A program made the translations under genes and the position numbers. Below the pieces are notes generated by a model. It saw nothing but the letters and a program-made list of their open reading frames with translations. It ran no database searches and was not told the origin of the DNA. A DNA stretch of 47,930 nt, from assembly GCA_036336795.1 (NCBI GenBank), contig JAYZFL010000056.1:1-47930 (forward strand). Reading direction: 5' to 3'. This document shows, one piece after another, positions 15,527 to 24,885 of this stretch. Numbering within the stretch: the stretch's first letter is position 1; the number at the start of each line of letters is the position of its first letter. The stretch is from UBA822 sp036336795 (GTDB lineage: Bacteria; Gemmatimonadota; Gemmatimonadetes; Longimicrobiales; Gaopeijiaceae).

Positions 15527-17823
15527 GAAGAGCTGGCTCCATCCATCAGATTAGGAATTGTGTCGAAGAATAGCTGAGAAAGGGTCCCCATGTCGACCTC
15601 CAATATTGTGTCTTTCCCCGCTATCCTGAAGTTATACTTGCCGGGTACCACTGTACCGATGGAACGACATGGAACACCATGCCGCTTGGCTCGGCGCAGC
15701 ACTTCGTCCACCGACCCGGGATCGCAGGATGTGATGATTCGCCCATGAGCCTCACCGAACAGAAGGGGTGTGGTGGGGAGATCGTCGTGCAAAGTGACCT
15801 CTACACCAAGGGGCGATTCTTCCTGGCCGAGAGCGCTCTCGGCCAGAGCACATGCGAGACCACCGTCCGAGACATCGTGAGCGGAGTGGAGTAGATTCTG
15901 TTGGATCATGGCCAAGACCGCGTGCTGGAGACGACGTTCGGCAAGCAGGTCTACTGACGGAGGCTCCCCGGCGACTAACCCCTCCAACACTTGGATGTAT
16001 TCGGACCCTCCAAGCTCGTCAGTATTGTTTCCCAGTAACAAGATGACGTCACCGGCATTTTGAAAAGCATGGCTCGTGAGGTGATCGACATCTTCCACTA
16101 CTCCGACCATGCCGATGACCGGTGTCGGAAGGATGGCCACACCATCGGTCTCGTTATAAAAAGACACATTCCCTCCGGTCACGGGTGTCTCGAAGAGTTT
16201 GCATGCCTCTGACATCCCGAGAACTGCTTCTCGAAACTGATAGTAGATGTGGGATTTGAGGGGATTTCCGAAGTTCAAGTTGTTGGTTATGGCGGTGGGA
16301 AGTGCTCCAACGCACACGAGATTTCTGGCGGCCTCAGCTACGGCACCCATCGCTCCGACTCTCGGATTCAAGTATACGTGCCGCCCGTTGCAGTCAGTTG
16401 TTGCGGCCACGGCTCTACGGGTCCCACGAAGACGTACGACACCTGCGTCGCCACCGGGCCGGATAGCAGTATTAGTGCGAACCGTCGTATCGTATTGCCG
16501 GTAAACCCAACGCTTCGACGCGATGTTCGGAGACGCCATCAGTTTCATGAACACCTCGGAGTGATCAGGAACCTCTTCAGAGAATCTCGTGAGGTCCATG
16601 GAGCGGAGCTCTCTGATTTCTTCTGACTCGATTCCCTCTCTCTCGTAGGTCGGACAGCCCTCTGTGAGTGGGAGGGACGGGATCTCGGCGACCACGCGGT
16701 CTCCCTCGAGCACCCGGAATAAGCCATCGTCGGTAACCCGGCCGATCTCTTCAGCTTCGAGCTCCCACTTCGTGAGGATGTCTCTCACCGATTTCTCGCT
16801 ACCGGACTTCGCCACCACAAGCATACGCTCTTGAGATTCTGAGAGAAGAATCTCATACGGAGTCATGCCAGGTTCGCGAACAGGCACGAGATTCATGTCG
16901 ATCTCCACTCCATTGCCAGAACGGCCCGCCATTTCTGCCGCACTCGAAGTGATGCCTGCAGCTCCCATGTCCTGGATGCCGGTGATGTGGCCGCCCTTGA
17001 TCAATTCCAAGCTGGCCTCTAGTAGGAGTTTTTCGGTGAAGGGATCGCCTACCTGAACTTGTGGGCGACTGGCGTGGGAGTCGTCACTGAGCTCTTCGGA
17101 AGCAAAGGTGGCGCCATGAATCCCATCGCGTCCCGTGCGAGCACCAACTGCCATAAGGAAATTCCCAACCCCTTCCGCCTCCCCCTTGATGAGGTTCTCC
17201 ACCTTCATGAGTCCGAGGCACATAGCGTTGACTACGGGATTGCCCTCATAACCCCGATGGAAGAAGACCTCACCGCCGATATTAGGAATTCCTACGCAGT
17301 TGCCGTAATCACCGATCCCCTTAACAACGCCAGCAAAAAGATAGCGGACACGCCCGCTGTTGAGATCACCGAAATGAAGAGAGTCCAGAACGGCAATCGG
17401 CCGGGCACCCATGGTAAAGACATCGCGTAAGATGCCTCCGACACCGGTAGCGGCTCCCTGGTACGGCTCGACTGCGGAGGGATGGTTGTGTGATTCGATC
17501 TTGAACGCCAACGCGAGCCCGCCACCTATGTCAATCACACCAGCGTTCTCACCGGGACCTTGGATCACCCAGGGGGCTGTCGTGGGGAGAAGTCGAAGGA
17601 GACGCTTGGAATTCTTGTAGCCGCAGTGTTCCGACCACATCGCGCTGAATACACCCAGCTCGGTGAAGGTGGGTTCTCTCCCAAGAATATCCAGGATCCT
17701 CGCGTACTCTGCCGCCGATAGGCCATGCTCTTCGACGAGCTTCGTCGTTATCGGCGGGTCGCCTTCTCTGGGTGTGGCGTTCGATATGGTCTTTGTGCCG
17801 GTATCTTCGGGTCTCGCGGTCAC
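15523..17823 (-). CDS. purL: Phosphoribosylformylglycinamidine synthase subunit PurL
   Basis: The ATP-dependent synthetase subunit of FGAM synthase, converting FGAR to FGAM with ammonia delivered by PurQ. The 766-residue small form needs PurS and PurQ, both encoded just upstream. The N-terminal region has the HGLSAAEYARI and FSAMWSEHCGYKNS motifs, then the ATP site (IESHNHPSAVEPYQGAATGVGG) and two AIRS-like halves. The GTG start at 17823 has an SD-like AGGGA three bases away. The gap to purQ is about 40 bases; the 3' end overlaps purF. Confidence 0.97.
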   Translation of the reverse strand: MTARPEDTGTKTISNATPREGDPPITTKLVEEHGLSAAEYARILDILGREPTFTELGVFSAMWSEHCGYKNSKRLLRLLPTTAPWVIQGPGENAGVIDIGGGLALAFKIESHNHPSAVEPYQGAATGVGGILRDVFTMGARPIAVLDSLHFGDLNSGRVRYLFAGVVKGIGDYGNCVGIPNIGGEVFFHRGYEGNPVVNAMCLGLMKVENLIKGEAEGVGNFLMAVGARTGRDGIHGATFASEELSDDSHASRPQVQVGDPFTEKLLLEASLELIKGGHITGIQDMGAAGITSSAAEMAGRSGNGVEIDMNLVPVREPGMTPYEILLSESQERMLVVAKSGSEKSVRDILTKWELEAEEIGRVTDDGLFRVLEGDRVVAEIPSLPLTEGCPTYEREGIESEEIRELRSMDLTRFSEEVPDHSEVFMKLMASPNIASKRWVYRQYDTTVRTNTAIRPGGDAGVVRLRGTRRAVAATTDCNGRHVYLNPRVGAMGAVAEAARNLVCVGALPTAITNNLNFGNPLKSHIYYQFREAVLGMSEACKLFETPVTGGNVSFYNETDGVAILPTPVIGMVGVVEDVDHLTSHAFQNAGDVILLLGNNTDELGGSEYIQVLEGLVAGEPPSVDLLAERRLQHAVLAMIQQNLLHSAHDVSDGGLACALAESALGQEESPLGVEVTLHDDLPTTPLLFGEAHGRIITSCDPGSVDEVLRRAKRHGVPCRSIGTVVPGKYNFRIAGKDTILEVDMGTLSQLFFDTIPNLMDGASSS

Positions 17824-17863
17824 GTTTCCCTGAATCCGTCTGTTAGAGTCGTGGGAGTTTTGT

Positions 17864-18565
17864 TCACACTGCTCCTAACCGAGAGCGATGCGATAGGAGA
17901 GCTTTGAATAGGTCGAATCCGTCCATGGAGCCGAGGATGTCTTCGACGGCCCTCTCTGGATGGGGCATCATACCCATTACGTTGCCCGCTTCGTTTAATA
18001 TTCCAGCAATGCTGCGGGCTGAGCCGTTAGGGTTCGCATTGTCGGTGGCTTCCCCGAGAGCATCTGTGTAGCGGAAGAGTACCCGGCCCTCTGCCTCAAG
18101 CCTATCTAGAGTCTTGGTGTCGGCGTAGTAGTTGCCCTCCGCATGGGCGATGGGCATCCGGAGAATTTGTTTCGGCACGTAATCTTGGGTGAATATCGAC
18201 GATGTGTTCTCTACACGAAGGAGCACATCCTGACTCGCGAACAAGAGACTTCGGTTTCGCAGGAGAGCTCCCTCGAGGAGCCCGGCCTCACAAAGCATCT
18301 GGAAACCGTTGCAAATACCCAGCACTGGTCCACCATCTCTTGCGAAACGCTTCACGGCATCCATGATTGGGCTCATTGTCGCGATTGCTCCAGCGCGGAG
18401 GTGATCCCCGTAAGAGAAGCCTCCGGGTAACATGACCGCATCCACGTCCCCCAGTTCCTGCTCGCGATGCCATCGGAATTGGGGTTCCCCACCCACGAGC
18501 TGAACACACTTGAAGAGATCATAGTCGCAGTTGGATCCAGGGAACGTGATGATGGAGACTCTCAT
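17864..18565 (-). CDS. purQ: Phosphoribosylformylglycinamidine synthase subunit PurQ
   Basis: The class I glutamine amidotransferase subunit that supplies ammonia to PurL. ATG 18565 gives 233 residues, starting at RVSIITFPGSNCDYD. The oxyanion motif (GGFSYGDHLRAG), the nucleophile elbow Cys (LGICNGFQML) and the C-terminal His-Glu pair (MMPHPERA) are all present. The frame is open 31 codons further upstream, but ATG 18565 overlaps the purS stop exactly (ATGA), which decides the start. Confidence 0.96.
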   Translation of the reverse strand: MRVSIITFPGSNCDYDLFKCVQLVGGEPQFRWHREQELGDVDAVMLPGGFSYGDHLRAGAIATMSPIMDAVKRFARDGGPVLGICNGFQMLCEAGLLEGALLRNRSLLFASQDVLLRVENTSSIFTQDYVPKQILRMPIAHAEGNYYADTKTLDRLEAEGRVLFRYTDALGEATDNANPNGSARSIAGILNEAGNVMGMMPHPERAVEDILGSMDGFDLFKALLSHRSRLGAV

Positions 18566-18828
18566 GCCAGAACCGTCTCCTCCTGAACTTCGATCTGGAA
18601 ATCCTCGGTCACAGGATTGGCTAGGAGTCGCTCGCACATAGACTCGACAAGCTTGCACGCTTCGTCACTAGAGTTTGCCTCTAGATTGAGGTAAAGGAGC
18701 TTCCCTACTCGAACATCGTGTACTCCCGGGTAGTCCAGCGAGTGCAACGCACTTTGAATGGCCTTGCCCTCTGGATCCAGCAATCCCGGGCGTGGCACTA
18801 CTCGAACCTCGAGTCGAAAATGGGTCAC
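18562..18828 (-). CDS. purS: Phosphoribosylformylglycinamidine synthase subunit PurS
   Basis: The 88-residue structural subunit bridging PurL and PurQ and helping channel ammonia. The family pattern is clear: an N-terminal strand (RLEVRVVPRPGLLDPEGKA), the central DVRVGKLLYLNLEA segment and the C-terminal NPVTEDFQIEV. It starts at GTG, overlapping the pssA stop (GTGA), and ends overlapping purQ (ATGA), so the three are translationally chained. Confidence 0.95.
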   Translation of the reverse strand: MTHFRLEVRVVPRPGLLDPEGKAIQSALHSLDYPGVHDVRVGKLLYLNLEANSSDEACKLVESMCERLLANPVTEDFQIEVQEETVLA

Positions 18829-19706
18829 GTGTCGTTCTCCGTGTCATCAACGTTCTTAGGTATAGAAATGTGTCGATATCTCTCGGGGGCAAGGTCTCCA
18901 TAATCCAAGGGGCGCACCTCGGTTTCCGTCTGATCAAGGGTGTCCTCGAGGGGATCTCGGTCCGGCAAGCGCTCTAGGAGGCCATGGATAACCGCGCCGA
19001 TGAGTCCCCAGGCAGTGTAGAAAAGCAGCATCGGAAAGAGGTAGTAGGCGGGAAATATGAGGGCAGCCGAAACGTTTGTGAAGAGCCACACCGAAGTGAG
19101 CACACCCTTCGTGGATTTGAAACTGATCCTAGGGAAGAGGGGATAGGGTATGTTACTCAGCATTAGTGCACCGAGGATTATCAACAATATCCCTATGATC
19201 CGAGGCCACGGCATCGTCGCCAGGTACATCTGGAAAACGGGTGTCTGGCTGAACGGGTAAAAGGTAGCCAGAATCATTCCGGGTGTAGGGGAGGGGAGTC
19301 CGTGAAAGTGTCTCTTCGCCTCTCCGCCCTGCTCGACGTTGAATCGGGCGAGGCGAACCACGACGGCCATCACATAGAGAAGAGGGAGCACCCAACTCCA
19401 GCCTCCATCGGAAAAATAAAGCGTATACATGATGAAGGCTGGTGCGACACCGAAGGAAATCGCGTCGACCAGGGAATCTAATTCGCCTCCGAACGCTGAG
19501 CCCGTGCGAGTAAATCGCGCGATTCGTCCGTCTAACAGGTCCGTGACGGCGGCCCAAACGATGAACCAGCCCGCCCATTCAAAGTCCCCTCGGGTCGCGG
19601 CGACGATGGCGTAAAACCCGAAGAACAGGTTCGCCATGGTAAACGCTGACGGAAGAATGATGATACCTTTCTGGAATCGCCTCGGCGGCCTGATTCGGTC
19701 GATCAC
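18825..19706 (-). CDS. pssA: CDP-diacylglycerol--serine O-phosphatidyltransferase
   Basis: An integral membrane enzyme that makes phosphatidylserine from CDP-diacylglycerol and serine. The CDP-alcohol phosphatidyltransferase motif is seen as DGRIARFTRTGSAFGGELDS followed by LVD. About six to eight membrane helices are predicted, for example ILPSAFTMANLFFGFYAIV, WFIVWAAVTDLL and WVLPLLYVMAVVV. GTG 19706 is chosen because it overlaps the psd stop (GTGA) and gives 293 residues; the open frame continues to 19790 within psd. It is paired with psd, which decarboxylates the product, so phosphatidylethanolamine synthesis is encoded as a unit inside the purine operon. The C-terminal 40 residues are charged and cytoplasmic. 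Confidence 0.9.
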   Translation of the reverse strand: MIDRIRPPRRFQKGIIILPSAFTMANLFFGFYAIVAATRGDFEWAGWFIVWAAVTDLLDGRIARFTRTGSAFGGELDSLVDAISFGVAPAFIMYTLYFSDGGWSWVLPLLYVMAVVVRLARFNVEQGGEAKRHFHGLPSPTPGMILATFYPFSQTPVFQMYLATMPWPRIIGILLIILGALMLSNIPYPLFPRISFKSTKGVLTSVWLFTNVSAALIFPAYYLFPMLLFYTAWGLIGAVIHGLLERLPDRDPLEDTLDQTETEVRPLDYGDLAPERYRHISIPKNVDDTENDT

Positions 19707-20365
19707 ACTTCGTCCTTCCGGCCATTGATATGCGCGAAGATGGTTGATCCTCCGATTGCTCTGTCCCCGACGGAGCAGGTTAGTGGCCAATCAAGCGGGA
19801 TGAAAAGATCCACCCGTGAGCCAAATCGAATCAGCCCGATACGATCTCCTCGTGCGACTTGTTCGCCCTCCTGGGGATATGTGACAATACGGCGCGCCAC
19901 GAGGCCTGCGATCTGCCTTACGAGCACCTTTTGTCCGCGGGCGATCAGCCCCAGTGAGGACCGTTCGTTCTTTTCACTGGCCTTCGGGTGCCAAGCTACC
20001 GCGTATTTTCCTGGTCGGTAAGCTCTGTGTGCTACGTTACCCGATATTGGGGCCCGCTGGACGTGCACGTTGAAAACACTAAGGAAGATTGTGATACGTC
20101 GACAACGGCCCTCCACGAAAGAGGATTCGTTTACCTCTCGTATGTCGATGATCTTTCCGTCTCCAGGGGATAGTACGAAGCCGTCTCCTGTGGGATGCTC
20201 CCGCTCGGGATCACGAAAAAAATAGAATATGAAAGCGGTCAAAACTGTGAGGAGTATGGCTACAGCAATACTCCAGACACCCAGGATTGGAATGAGAGCC
20301 CAAGCCAGAGCGGCCAATGCTAGGCCTATGAGCATGAACGGATACCCTTCTTGGGCAAACCTCAT
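19703..20365 (-). CDS. psd: Phosphatidylserine decarboxylase proenzyme
   Basis: Converts phosphatidylserine to phosphatidylethanolamine using a pyruvoyl group made by self-cleavage. The short form (about 220 residues) has two N-terminal membrane helices (MLIGLALAALAWALIPIL and IAVAILLTVLTAFIFYFF). The catalytic region has SPGDGKI and FLSVFNVHVQR, and the cleavage site is in GGSTIF, where the Ser after the second Gly becomes pyruvoyl. ATG 20365 lies five bases after the purC stop. A TTG at 20380 would add five residues and overlap purC; neither has a good SD, so the start is uncertain. The stop overlaps pssA. Confidence 0.9.
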   Translation of the reverse strand: MRFAQEGYPFMLIGLALAALAWALIPILGVWSIAVAILLTVLTAFIFYFFRDPEREHPTGDGFVLSPGDGKIIDIREVNESSFVEGRCRRITIFLSVFNVHVQRAPISGNVAHRAYRPGKYAVAWHPKASEKNERSSLGLIARGQKVLVRQIAGLVARRIVTYPQEGEQVARGDRIGLIRFGSRVDLFIPLDWPLTCSVGDRAIGGSTIFAHINGRKDEV

Positions 20366-20369
20366 GGAG

Positions 20370-21314
20370 TCACTTATCAAACCTTAGGCACGGAAAGTCA
20401 TCCAACTCCGTTCCAGTAATTCTCCGGAAGATCTCCAAATAGCGCGTTGTTGTCTCTCTTACGACGTCGTCGGGGAGATTAGGCGGAGGGGGCAACTTGT
20501 TCCAGTCGGTGACCTTGTCCAAGAAATCCCGCACGGGTTGCTTGTCTAAGGAGGGTTGGCCTCTTCCTGGCTCGTACTGCTCCCGTGGCCAGAATCTTGA
20601 GGAATCCGGGGTCAATACCTCGTCGATCAGCAGCAGCCGTCCGTCGGGGTGATGCCCGAACTCGAACTTTGTATCGGCGAGAATGATTCCACGCTTCTTG
20701 GCTAGGGTGACACCGTGCTCATAAACAGCGAACGAACGCTCTCGAAGACGATGTGCTTCCTCTTCACCCTGACGTTCCACAACCCCCGAGAACGGAATGT
20801 TCTCATCGTGTCCTGTCTGAGCCTTGGTCGAGGGAGAAAAGATCGGCGAAAGCAGCTCTTGACTCTCGATAAGGTTTTCCGGAAGTGGCTCGCCAGCTAG
20901 GGTGCCCGAGGCCTGATATTCCTTCCACGCTGATCCCGACAGGTAACCCCGAACGACGCACTCCACGAGCACCGGTTCTGTACGATGGACCAGCATACTT
21001 CTGTCGGCCCAGGCGATGCGGCATGTGGCTAGGGACGGTACGAGAGCGACGATCTCGTCAGGGTCTACACTCAGGAGGTGATGGTCGATCACCCCTCGGA
21101 GGGAGTCCAGCCACCAAGCTGTGAGCTGTGTCAAAACCTCCCCTTTGCGCGGAATAGGCTGAGGGAGAATTACGTCGAAGGCGCTGATACGGTCACTCGT
21201 CACCATCAAAAGACGATTCTCGCCAGCATCGTAAACGTCCCTCACCTTTCCTTGGTGAAGAAGTGGCAGGGACACCTGCGGTTCCATCGTGACCATGTCT
21301 TTAGACTCGGACAT
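20370..21314 (-). CDS. purC: Phosphoribosylaminoimidazole-succinocarboxamide synthase
   Basis: SAICAR synthetase, which joins CAIR and aspartate with ATP. The 314-residue length matches the longer yeast-like PurC. Visible motifs are HQGKVRDVYDAG (ATP loop), TSDRISAFDVILPQPIP, CVVRGYLSGSAWKEY, and LADTKFEFG followed by LLIDEVLTPDSSRFW. ATG 21314 has a good SD (GGAG, 6-base spacer) and overlaps the end of purB by 14 bases. An ATG at 21296 has only a weak SD. Confidence 0.96.
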   Translation of the reverse strand: MSESKDMVTMEPQVSLPLLHQGKVRDVYDAGENRLLMVTSDRISAFDVILPQPIPRKGEVLTQLTAWWLDSLRGVIDHHLLSVDPDEIVALVPSLATCRIAWADRSMLVHRTEPVLVECVVRGYLSGSAWKEYQASGTLAGEPLPENLIESQELLSPIFSPSTKAQTGHDENIPFSGVVERQGEEEAHRLRERSFAVYEHGVTLAKKRGIILADTKFEFGHHPDGRLLLIDEVLTPDSSRFWPREQYEPGRGQPSLDKQPVRDFLDKVTDWNKLPPPPNLPDDVVRETTTRYLEIFRRITGTELDDFPCLRFDK

Positions 21315-22755
21315 CGGGTTCTCCGAGATGTTTGTTCGCGTCAGATTGCAAACGCTCCAAGGCCGGCTGTACCCACTCGGCCAAGAAGCGATCCACTTGC
21401 TGGGGGGCCCGTCCCACGAATTGGGCGGAATCGGCGATCTGCTGTAATTCTGTTAGAACCATATTGAAAGCTTCATCACCGGCAATGCGGTCAAGAAGGT
21501 CTGCCGGACCTCCTTCTTCCTTCATCCGCCCCGCGGCTAACATCGCATGCTTCCGAATCCGCTCGTGTAATTCTTGTCGGTCTCCGCCGGCAGTCACCGC
21601 CCGCATCAGGATGGTCTCCGAGGCGATAAAGGGAAGGTGCTCCTCCAAATTCCTTTGGATTACCTGGGGATTTACGATCAGCCCGGACGAAACATTCTCC
21701 ATTAAGACGAGAACTCCGTCCAAGGAGAGGAAGGAGTCCGGAATAGAAAGCCTCCGGTTGGCTGAGTCATCTAAGGTACGCTCTAACCACTGGGTAGCGA
21801 TCGTGAAAAGGGGATCCTGAGAAAGAGTGATGACGTGCCGAGCAATGCTACAGATACGTTCGGATCGCATCGGGTTCCGTTTATAAGGCATAGCAGATGA
21901 ACCGATCTGCTCCTCCTCAAAGGGTTCCTCAATTTCCCTGAGGTTCGCGAGGAGGCGAAGATCGTGACCAACTTTAGACGCAGACGAAGCGATGCCGGCC
22001 AGAGTCCCGAGAATTTGAGCATCGACCTTCCTCGTGTAGGTCTGGCCGGTGACTCCGTAGCTATCCGCGAAGCCCATACGGTGCGCCACTTCTAAGTCGA
22101 GTGCATCGACTTTCTCATGATTCCCTTCGAACAACTCAAGGAATGAGGCCTGTGTTCCGGTTGTGCCCCGAACACCCCGGAAACGAAGAGTCTCCAGTCT
22201 GAACTCGATTTCCTCAATGTCGAGGAGAAAGTCCTGCAACCAAAGTGTCGCACGCTTTCCTACGGTCGTTGGCTGTGCAGGTTGGAAGTGCGTAAAGCCA
22301 AGCGTTGCGAGGTTTCGATATTCGGCGGCAAAGTCAGCTAGATGAGCGACACAGCGAATGAGGCGGTCCCGGACCAGAATAAGGGCCTCACGGTGGAGAA
22401 TCAGATCCGTGTTGTCTCCAATGAAGGCGCTAGTAGCTCCCAAATGGATGATTCCACGAGCGGCGGGTGCTACGTCCCCGAAAAGGTGCACATGCGCCAT
22501 CACGTCATGGCGAAATCTTTTTTCGTAGTCCGCCGCCTTGGCTAGGTCGATGTCCTCAAGGCTGCATCTCATTTCCTCAAGAGCATCGTCACTGATAGGG
22601 AGCCCGAGATCCTTCTCCGCTTCGGCCAATGCCAACCAGAGGCGACGCCACGTCCCATATCTATGTGACGGGGCGAAGATGGCTTGCATCTCCTTTGAAG
22701 CGTATCGCTCCCCTAGGGGGTGTACGTATCGATGATTATCAGTAGGGTCAGACAC
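21301..22755 (-). CDS. purB: Adenylosuccinate lyase
   Basis: Acts twice in purine synthesis: SAICAR to AICAR, and adenylosuccinate to AMP, releasing fumarate each time. The 484-residue protein of the fumarase/aspartase superfamily has the flexible-loop signature GSSAMPYKRNPMRSE, containing the catalytic serine. The substrate motifs TSAFIGDNTDL and LGFTHFQPAQPTTVGKR (with the catalytic His) are also present. It starts at GTG 22755, overlapping the htrA stop by eight bases. It is co-transcribed with purC, whose product is its substrate. Confidence 0.96.
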   Translation of the reverse strand: MSDPTDNHRYVHPLGERYASKEMQAIFAPSHRYGTWRRLWLALAEAEKDLGLPISDDALEEMRCSLEDIDLAKAADYEKRFRHDVMAHVHLFGDVAPAARGIIHLGATSAFIGDNTDLILHREALILVRDRLIRCVAHLADFAAEYRNLATLGFTHFQPAQPTTVGKRATLWLQDFLLDIEEIEFRLETLRFRGVRGTTGTQASFLELFEGNHEKVDALDLEVAHRMGFADSYGVTGQTYTRKVDAQILGTLAGIASSASKVGHDLRLLANLREIEEPFEEEQIGSSAMPYKRNPMRSERICSIARHVITLSQDPLFTIATQWLERTLDDSANRRLSIPDSFLSLDGVLVLMENVSSGLIVNPQVIQRNLEEHLPFIASETILMRAVTAGGDRQELHERIRKHAMLAAGRMKEEGGPADLLDRIAGDEAFNMVLTELQQIADSAQFVGRAPQQVDRFLAEWVQPALERLQSDANKHLGEPDVRV

Positions 22756-24208
22756 GGCTTCTCCGGAATACGAGTTGCCTCACGATGACCTCACCGTTCC
22801 GTTCGACGTATACGGTGAGGTTTCCCACGGCGCGACGAAGGAGATCAGCCGCTCGCTCTGCCGAGGTAACAGTTGTACGGTTGATCTGGAGGATCACGTC
22901 TCCCTCACGAAGTCCGATCCGACCCTCCAGATCACTTTCAATAGCTACGATCAGGGCTCCCGAGTCGTAACGGAGATTTCGTTCGGTTCGTATCCCAAGA
23001 GTGACGGTGACAAGTTCCATTTGCTCAAGGGCTGTCACGCGATCAGCTGAAATTGACGGCAACTCCTCTGCCACTAGGGTAACTGTACCCACTCGGCCAT
23101 TGATGTATAGGGAGAGGGGTTCGCCGGCCATGAGGTCGAGCATGAGAGATTCAAAGTCTGATTGTGTACGGATTACTGTGCCTTTGGCGCTGACGATGCG
23201 GTCTCCCCTAGTGATTCCGGCACGCGCTGCGGGTGATGAGGGAGATACATTGGAAACGGTGACCCCGTGGGTTCTACCCCAGATGTCTCCCTCTTCGGCA
23301 TCCACCTCGAAACCGAGCCAGGCCCGCTTAACCTCTCCAAAAGCCATCAGGTCATTGGCCACGCGGGTTGCTCGGTCAATGGGGATAGCGAAGCCGAGAC
23401 CTTCACTCCCGCCACTTCTAGAGAAGATTGAACTGTTAACTCCGATGACCTCTCCCACAGAATTGACCAACGGACCACCGGAGTTACCCGGATTGATGGA
23501 CGCGTCGGTCTGGATCATACCAAGGTATACTACCCGGTCATCGTTGTCGGGAATAATGTGCCGTCCAGTTGCGCTGATCACTCCAGCTGTTACGGAAGGC
23601 TCCGCATTTGAGAAAAGATTTCCGAAGGGATTTCCGATCGCTAACGACCACTCGCCGATGAGAAGCCCCTTTGACGTACCGAGTTTAACCACGGGAAGTT
23701 CATCGCCCTGGATTCGCAGGACAGCCACATCAGTCAGCTGGTCAGTCCCGATCAGTTGGGCTTCAAAGTCCCGGCCGTCTGGAAGAGTAACCATGATACG
23801 CTCGGCGTTCCGGACCACGTGATCGTTCGTCAGGATCACGCCGTCTGAATCTACGATGAAGCCGGATCCCAGCCCGCGGCTACGTCGTGTCCGGGGCAAC
23901 GGAAAAGGATCGAAGAAGGAGCGCGTCTGCATCTGCTCCGTGCGGATCACGTTCACGCTGACCACCGCCGGCGACACTCTCGTTGCTGCCTCGACGATTG
24001 CGGTGGTCCTAGACCCGTCCAAATTGTGTGAGCGGTCTTGGGTCCCAGCCTGTCTCAACGGCTTGATGAGAGATTCGACGCTTGCCATTGGGAGGTCCTT
24101 TTCGATCATTCCTCTCTCGGAATCACAGCCTCCCAACATTCCTAAGAGAATGGCCGCAGCTACTTTGGCAGACCATAATTTCGGCAAAGTCGTCTTTACG
24201 CTCGGCAT
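22748..24208 (-). CDS. HtrA/DegP-family periplasmic serine protease, lipoprotein
   Basis: A 486-residue protease/chaperone for misfolded envelope proteins. The signal sequence ends in the lipobox LGGC (Cys28), so unlike classical DegP it should be lipid-anchored. Asp follows the Cys, which in E. coli favours inner-membrane retention. The catalytic triad is complete: His130 (TNDHVV), Asp160 (LTDVAVL) and Ser243 (NPGNSGGPL). Two PDZ domains follow, about 290-375 and 395-480. The second is less canonical but retains GLREGDVILQINRT. It sits between the transaldolase gene and purB in the leftward operon, an unusual location. Orthology to degP, degQ or degS cannot be settled, so no symbol is given. 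Confidence 0.92.
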   Translation of the reverse strand: MPSVKTTLPKLWSAKVAAAILLGMLGGCDSERGMIEKDLPMASVESLIKPLRQAGTQDRSHNLDGSRTTAIVEAATRVSPAVVSVNVIRTEQMQTRSFFDPFPLPRTRRSRGLGSGFIVDSDGVILTNDHVVRNAERIMVTLPDGRDFEAQLIGTDQLTDVAVLRIQGDELPVVKLGTSKGLLIGEWSLAIGNPFGNLFSNAEPSVTAGVISATGRHIIPDNDDRVVYLGMIQTDASINPGNSGGPLVNSVGEVIGVNSSIFSRSGGSEGLGFAIPIDRATRVANDLMAFGEVKRAWLGFEVDAEEGDIWGRTHGVTVSNVSPSSPAARAGITRGDRIVSAKGTVIRTQSDFESLMLDLMAGEPLSLYINGRVGTVTLVAEELPSISADRVTALEQMELVTVTLGIRTERNLRYDSGALIVAIESDLEGRIGLREGDVILQINRTTVTSAERAADLLRRAVGNLTVYVERNGEVIVRQLVFRRSRV

Positions 24209-24228
24209 GAGTCGGAGGTCCCCCCTTT

Positions 24229-24885
24229 TCAGAGACCCTTTCCGAGGGCTTTCCAGTCCGCCATAAACCCGTCCAAGCCCTTGTCAGTTAAGGGATGCTC
24301 CAGCAATTGGTACAACACTTTTGTGGGCAATGTACCGCAGTCCGCACCGATCATCAGGGCCTGGACCATGTGTTGAGGATGTCGGATGGAGGCCGCAAGA
24401 ATCTGTGTTTTGATCCCGTAGTTGTCGTAGATTTGTCTAATTTGACCGATAAGATCCATTCCATCCCCGGAGACGTCGTCGATTCGACCGATGAACGGGG
24501 AGATGAATGTTGCTCCGGCCTTGGCGGCGAGATGTGCTTGTGTTGGTGAGAAGCAAAGCGTGACGTTAACCTGGACACCTTGGTCCGTCAGTGAGCGGCA
24601 AGCTCTTAGTCCTGCCTCGGTTAGGGGGACCTTGATGACGATGTTATCATGAATCGTCGCCAAACGGACACCCTGCTCCACCATGCCATCCCTATCCAGA
24701 GCGACGACCTCAGCACTGACCGGACCGTCCACTGCTTTGCAGATTTCACGGAACAACTCTGATGGCTGACGGTTCCCCACAGCTTTCGCCATGAGTGAAG
24801 GATTGGTGGTCACTCCGTCGATCAGACCGGCGTCAGCAGCTCGGCGGATCTCCTCGAGGTCGGCAGTATCGAGAAATATCTTCAT
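24229..24885 (-). CDS. tal: Transaldolase / fructose-6-phosphate aldolase family
   Basis: A 218-residue small TIM-barrel aldolase of the TalC/FSA group. It begins MKIFLDTADLEEIRRA and has GVTTNPSLMAK, the Schiff-base lysine in NIVIKVPLTEAGLRA, TLCFSPTQAHLAAKAG and AASIRHPQHMVQA. The reaction is either transfer of dihydroxyacetone between sugar phosphates (transaldolase, pentose phosphate pathway) or fructose-6-phosphate cleavage; the sequence alone does not decide. It overlaps the truA stop (ATGA) and ends 20 bases before htrA. Supply of ribose-5-phosphate would fit the purine genes downstream. Confidence 0.9.
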   Translation of the reverse strand: MKIFLDTADLEEIRRAADAGLIDGVTTNPSLMAKAVGNRQPSELFREICKAVDGPVSAEVVALDRDGMVEQGVRLATIHDNIVIKVPLTEAGLRACRSLTDQGVQVNVTLCFSPTQAHLAAKAGATFISPFIGRIDDVSGDGMDLIGQIRQIYDNYGIKTQILAASIRHPQHMVQALMIGADCGTLPTKVLYQLLEHPLTDKGLDGFMADWKALGKGL

